Made by a program: the position numbers and the translations under genes. Below the pieces are notes generated by a model that worked only from the letters and a program-made list of their open reading frames with translations, did no database searches and was not told the origin of the DNA. Below, piece after piece: positions 58,456 to 64,000 of a stretch of 64,000 nt of DNA. The DNA comes from Yamagishiella unicocca (lineage: Eukaryota; Chlorophyta; Chlorophyceae; Chlamydomonadales; Volvocaceae): NCBI GenBank assembly GCA_003116995.1, contig BDSL01000165.1, positions 62,001 through 126,000 on the forward strand, written 5' to 3'. Position 1 is the stretch's first letter, and each line of letters starts with the position of its first letter.

Positions 58456-58469
58456 TCCTCCACACGCTC

Positions 58470-61400
58470 TCCGGGATCGCCGCACGAGGACCTCCGGGCC
58501 AATCGGCAAGCATCGGCTTCTCTGGCAACCTTCGATCGGCCTCGCTCTTGGGCACGCAGCTTAACGGTAGCAAGAACTAGGTGAAAGGAACGTCCCCACC
58601 GAAATTCGCCTCTCGGGATCGCCGCACGAGGATGTCCGGGCCAATCGGCAAGCATCGGCTTCTCTGGCAACCATTGATCGGCCTCGCTCTTGGGCACGCA
58701 GCTTAACGGTAGCAAGAACTAGGTGAAAGGAACGTCCCCACCAAAATTCGCCTCTCGGGATCGCCGCACGAGGACGTCCGGGCCAATCGGCAAGCATCGG
58801 CTTCTCCGGCAACCATTGATCGGCCTCGCTCTTGGGCACGCAGCTTAACGGTAGCAAGAACTAGGTGAAAGGAACGTCCCCACCGAAATTCGCCTCTCGG
58901 GATCGCCGCACGAGGATGTCCGGGCCAATCGGCAAGCATCGGCTTCTCTGGCAACCATTGATCGGCCTCGCTCTTGGGCACGCAGCTTAACGGTAGCAAG
59001 AACTAGGTGAAAGGAACGTCCCCACCAAAATTCGCCTCTCGGGATCGCCGCACGAGGACGTCCGGGCCAATCGGCAAGCATCGGCTTCTCCGGCAACCAT
59101 TGATCGGCCTCGCTCTTGGGCACGCAGCTTAACGGTAGCAAGCACTAGGTGAAAGGAACGTCCCCACCGAAATTCGCCTCTCGGGATCACCGCACGAGGA
59201 CGTCCGGGCCAATCGGCAAGCATCGGCTTCTCCGGCAACCATTGATCGGCCTCGCTCTTGGGCACGCAGCTTAACGGTAGCAAGAACTAGGTGAAAGGAA
59301 CGTCCCCACCGAAATTCGCCTCTCGGGATCGCCGCACGAGGACGTCCGGGCCAATCGGCAAGCATCGGCTTCTCTGGCAACCATTGATCGGCCTCGCTCT
59401 TGGGCACGCAGCTTAACGGTAGCAAGAACTAGGTGAAAGGAACGTCCCCACCGAAATTCGCCTCTCGGGATCGCCGCACGAGGACGTCCGGGCCAATAGG
59501 CAAGCATCGGCTTCTCCGGCAACCATTGATCGGCCTCGCTCTTGGGCACGCAGCTTAACGGTAGCAAGCACTAGGTGAAAGGAACGTCCCCACCGAAATT
59601 CGCCTCTCGGGATCACCGCACGAGGACGTCCGGGCCAATCGGCAAGCATCGGCTTCTCCGGCAACCATTGATCGGCCTCGCTCTTGGGCACGCAGCTTAA
59701 CGGTAGCAAGAACTAGGTGAAAGGAACGTCCCTACCGAAATTCGCCTCTCGGGATCGCCGCACGAGGACGTCCGGGCCAATCGGCAAGCATCGGCTTCTC
59801 CGGCAACCATTGATCGGCCTCGCTCTTGGGCACGCAGCTTAACGGTAGCAAGCACTAGGTGAAAGGAACGTCCCCACCGAAATTCGCCTCTCGGGATTGC
59901 CGCACGAGGACGTCCGGGCCAATCGGCAAGCATTGGCTTCTCCGGCAACCTTCGATCGGCCTCGCTCTTGGGCACGCAGCTTAACGGTAGCAAGAACTAG
60001 GTGAAAGGAACGTCCCCACCGAAATTCGCCTCTCGGGATCGCCGCACGAGGACGTCCGGGCCAATCGGCAAGCATCGGCTTCTCCCGCAACCTTCGATCG
60101 GCCTCGCTCTTGGGCACGCAGCTTAACGGTAATAAGCACTAGGTGAAAGGAACGTCCCCACCGAAATTCGCCTCTCGGGATCGCCGCACGAGGACGTCCG
60201 GGCCAATCGGCAAGCATCGGCTTCTCCGGCAACCATTGATCGGCCTCGCTCTTGGGCACGCAGCTTAACGGTAGCAAGAACTAGGTGAAAGGAACGTCCC
60301 CACCGAAATTCGCCTCTCGGGATCGCCGCACGAGGACGTCCGGGCCAATCGGCAAGCATCGGCTTCTCCGGCAACCATTGATCGGCCTCGCTCTTGGGCA
60401 CGCAGCTTAACGGTAGCAAGAACTAGGTGAAAGGAACGTCCCCACCGAAATTCGCCTCTCGGGATCGCCGCACGAGGACGTCCGGGCCAATCGGCAAGCA
60501 TCGGCTTCTCCGGCAACCATTGATCGGCCTCGCTCTTGGGCACGCAGCTTAACGGTAGCAAGAACTAGGTGAAAGGAACGTCCCTACCGAAATTCGCCTC
60601 TCGGGATCGCCGCACGAGGACGTCCGGGCCAATCGGCAAGCATCGGCTTCTCCGGCAACCTTCGATCGGCCTCGCTCTTGGGCACGCAGCTTAACGGTAG
60701 CAAGAACTAGGTGAAAGGAACGTCCCCACCGAAATTCGCCTCTCGGGATCGCCGCACGAGGACGTCCGGGCCAATCGGCAAGCATCGGCTTCTCCGGCAA
60801 CCATTGATCGGCCTCGCTCTTGGGCACGCAGCTTAACGGTAGCAAGAACTAGGTGAAAGGAACGTCCCCACCAAAATTCGCCTCTCGGGATCGCCGCACG
60901 AGGACGTCCGGGCCAATCGGCAAGCATCGGCTTCTCCGGCAACCTTCGATCGGCCTCGCTCTTGGGCACGCAGCTTAACGGTAGCAAGAACTAGGTGAAA
61001 GGAACGTCCCCACCGAAATTCGCCTCTCGGGATCGCCGCACGAGGACGTCCGGGCCAATCGGCAAGCATCGGCTTCTCCGGCAACCATTGATCGGCCTCG
61101 CTCTTGGGCACGCAGCTTAACGGTAGCTAGAACTAGGTGAAAGGAACGTCCCCACCAAAATTCGCCTCTCGGGATCGCCGCACGAGGACGTCCGGGCCAA
61201 TCGGCAAGCATCGGCTTCTCCGGCAACCTTCGATCGGCCTCGCTCTTGGGCACGCAGCTTAACGGTAGCAAGAACTAGGTGAAAGGAACGTCCCTACCGA
61301 AATTCGCCTCTCGGGATCGCCGCACGAGGACGTCCGGGCCAATCGGCAAGCATCGGCTTCTCCGGCAACCATTGATCGGCCTCGCTCTTGGGCACGCAGC

Positions 61401-64000
61401 TTAACGGTAGCAAGAACTAGGTAAAAGGAACGTCCCCACCAAAATTCGCCTCTCGGGATCGCCGCACGAGGACGTCCGGGCCAATCGGCAAGCATCGGCT
61501 TCTCCGGCAACCATTGATCGGCCTCGCTCTTGGGCACGCAGCTTAACGGTAGCAAGAACTAGGTAAAAGGAACGTCCCCACCAAAATTCGCCTCTCGGGA
61601 TCGCCGCACGAGGACGTCCGGGCCAATCGGCAAGCATCGGCTTCTCCGGCAACCTTCGTTCGGCCTCGCTATTGGGCACGCAGCTTAACGGTAGCAAGAA
61701 CTAGGTGAAAGGAACGTCCCCACCGAAATTCGCCTCTCGGGATCGCCGCACGAGGACGTCCGGGCCAATCGGCAAGCATCGGCTTCTCCGGCAACCATTG
61801 ATCGGCCTCGCTCTTGGGCAAGCAGCTTAACGGTAGCAAGAACTAGGTGAAAGGAACGTCCCCACCGAAATTCGCCTCTCGGGATCACCGCACGAGGACG
61901 TCCGGGCCAATCGGCAAGCATCGGCTTCTCCGGCAACCATTGATCGGCCTCGCTCTTGGGCACGCAGCTTAACGGTAGCAAGAACTAGGTGAAAGGAACG
62001 TCCCCACCAAAATTCGCCTCTCGGGATCGCCGCACGAGGACGTCCGGGCCAATTGGCAAGCATCGGCTTCTCTGGCAACCTTCGATCGGCCTCGCTCTTG
62101 GGCACGCAGCTTAACGGTAGCAAGAACTAGGTGAAAGGAACGTCCCCACCGAAATTCGCCTCTCGGGATCGCCGCACGAGGACGTCCGGGCCAATCGGCA
62201 AGCATCGGCTTCTCCGGCAACCATTGATCGGCCTCGCTCTTGGGCACGCAGCTTAACGGTAGCAAGAACTAGGTGAAAGGAACGTCCCCACCAAAATTCG
62301 CCTCTCGGGATCGCCACACGAGGACGTCCGGGCCAATCGACAAGCATCGGCTTCTCCGGCAACCTTCGATCGGCCTCGCTCTTGGGCACGCAGCTTAACG
62401 GTAGCAAGAACTAGGTGAAAGGAACGTCCCTACCGAAATTCGCCTCTCGGGATCGCCGCACGAGGACGTCCGGGCCAATCGGCAAGCATCGGCTTCTCCG
62501 GCAACCATTGATCGGCCTCGCTCTTGGGCACGCAGCTTAACGGTAGCAAGAACTAGGTAAAAGGAACGTCCCCACCAAAATTCGCCTCTCGGGATCGCCG
62601 CACGAGGACGTCCGGGCCAATCGGCAAGCATCGACTTCTCCGGCAACCTTCGTTCGGCCTCGCTCTTGGGCACGCAGCTTAACGGTAGCAAGAACTAGGT
62701 GAAAGGAACGTCCCCACCGAAATTCGCCTCTCGGGATCGCCGCACGAGGACGTCCGGGCCAATCGGCAAGCATCGGCTTCTCCGGCAACCATTGATCGGC
62801 CTCGCTCTTGGGCAAGCAGCTTAACGGTAGCAAGAACTAGGTGAAAGGAACGTCCCCACCGAAATTCGCCTCTCGGGATCACCGCACGAGGACGTCCGGG
62901 CCAATCGGCAAGCATCGGCTTCTCCGGCAACCATTGATCGGCCTCGCTCTTGGGCACGCAGCTTAACGGTAGCAAGAACTAGGTGAAAGGAACGTCCCCA
63001 CCAAAATTCGCCTCTCGGGATTGCCCCACGAGGACGTCCGGGCCAATCGGCAAGCATCAGCTTCTACGGCAACCTTCGATCGGCCTCGCTCTTGGGCACG
63101 CAGCTTAACGGTAGCAAGAACTAGGTGAAAGGAACGTCCCTACCGAAATTCGCCTCTCGGGATCGCCGCACGAGGACGTCCGGGCCAATCGGCAAGCATC
63201 GGCTTCTACGGCAACCTTCGATCGGCCTCGCTCTTGGGCACGCAGCTTAACGGTAGCAAGAACTAGGTGAAAGGAACGTCCCCACCGAAATTCGCCTCTC
63301 GGGATCGCCGCACGAGGACGTCCGGGCCAATCGGCAAGCATCGGCTTCTCCGGCAACCTTCGATCGGCCTCGCTCTTGGGCACGCAGCTTAACGGTAGCA
63401 AGAACTAGGTGAAAGGAACGTCCCCACCGAAATTCGCCTCTCGGGATCGCCGCACGAGGACGTCCGGGCCAATCGGCAAGCATCAGCTTCTCCGGCAACC
63501 TTCGATCGGCCTCGCTCTTGGGCACGCAGCTTAACGGTAGCAAGAACTAGGTGAAAGGAACGTCCCCACCGAAATTCGCCTCTCGGGATCGCCGCACGAG
63601 GACGTCCGGGCCAATCGGCAAGCATCGGCTTCTCCGGCAACCATTGATCGGCCTCGCTCTTGGGCAAGCAGCTTAACGGTAGCAAGAACTAGGTGAAAGG
63701 AACGTCCCCACCGAAATTCGCCTCTCGGGATCGCCGCACGAGGACGTCCGGGCCAATCGGCAAGCATCAGCTTCTACGGCAACCTTCGATCGGCCTCGCT
63801 CTTGGGCACGCAGCTTAACGGTAGCAAGAACTAGGTGAAAGGAACGTCCCTACCGAAATTCGCCTCTCGGGATCGCCGCACGAGGACGTCCGGGCCAATC
63901 GGCAAGCATCGGCTTCTCCGGCAACCATTGATCGGCCTCGCTCTTGGGCACGCAGCTTAACGGTAGCAAGAACTAGGTGAAAGGAACGTCCCTACCAAAA
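58470..64000. repeat. 142-bp satellite array, about 39 units, continuing past the window end
   Basis: Units start with CGGGATCGCCGCACGAGG at 58472, 58614, 58756 and every 142 bases to the end of the window. Identity between units is very high. Recurrent variable sites include CATTGATC/CTTCGATC, CTCCGG/CTCTGG/CTACGG, CACCGAAAT/CACCAAAAT, CCCCACC/CCCTACC, GGCACGCAG/GGCAAGCAG and AAGAACT/AAGCACT. 142 is not a multiple of three, so each unit shifts frame. The 98-codon minus frames repeated every unit are a by-product of the unit sequence, not genes. The left edge unit (58472-58613) and its flank are the most diverged. Confidence 0.97.

Noticed and set aside
58561..64000. Dozens of near-identical 98-codon minus-strand reading frames
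   Set aside because: They repeat every 142 bases and each spans two satellite units. The period is not a multiple of three and the frames begin and end at the same unit positions, so they are a property of the repeat, not a gene family.
58470..64000. CRISPR-like array
   Set aside because: Units are contiguous with no unique spacers, the repeat is 142 bp and the genome is eukaryotic.

Overview
This is nuclear DNA from a green alga, most probably a volvocine (Chlamydomonas/Volvox-type) chlorophyte. The signs are GC-rich, Ala/Gly/Ser-rich coding exons, many short GT-AG introns, candidate TGTAA poly(A) signals, a nucleus-encoded mitochondrial ND4L, a VTC polyphosphate system and the large class III nucleotidyl cyclase family known from these algae. 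I cannot name the species. Gene models were built by hand from reading frame, splice signals and intron phase; every multi-exon model below keeps frame across all its junctions.

Layout. 1-1188: 3' end of a cyclase gene (+). 1189-7012: gene-poor spacer with a degenerate ~200-bp repeat cluster and a copy of a dispersed repeat. 7013-23650: a complete paralogous gene (+), 26 exons, about 2808 aa, with signal peptide, leucine-rich ectodomain, one membrane span and two cyclase homology domains separated by about 1480 residues of low-complexity linker. 26021-30001: a minus-strand gene with two NTF2/SnoaL-like domains; the intron between them is filled by a 21-bp minisatellite. 31577-32334 and 33803-39927: VTC1-like and VTC4-like genes, head to tail, together encoding membrane and catalytic subunits of the polyphosphate polymerase. 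42587-43381: minus-strand nuclear gene for mitochondrial complex I subunit ND4L. About 44954-45965: poorly resolved minus-strand membrane-protein exons. 46261-53654: minus-strand 15-exon TKL-type protein kinase of about 1368 aa. 56325-57510: second copy of the dispersed repeat. 57917-58240: remnant of a LINE-type retrotransposon. 58470-64000: a 142-bp satellite array (about 39 units) running off the window end.

Functional themes. The left third is a tandem pair of receptor-type cyclases (cyclic nucleotide signalling). The centre carries phosphate storage (VTC1 + VTC4, acidocalcisome/vacuole membrane). The right part has a kinase gene and then grades into repeat-rich DNA ending in satellite, which may mark a heterochromatic or centromere-like boundary (inference).
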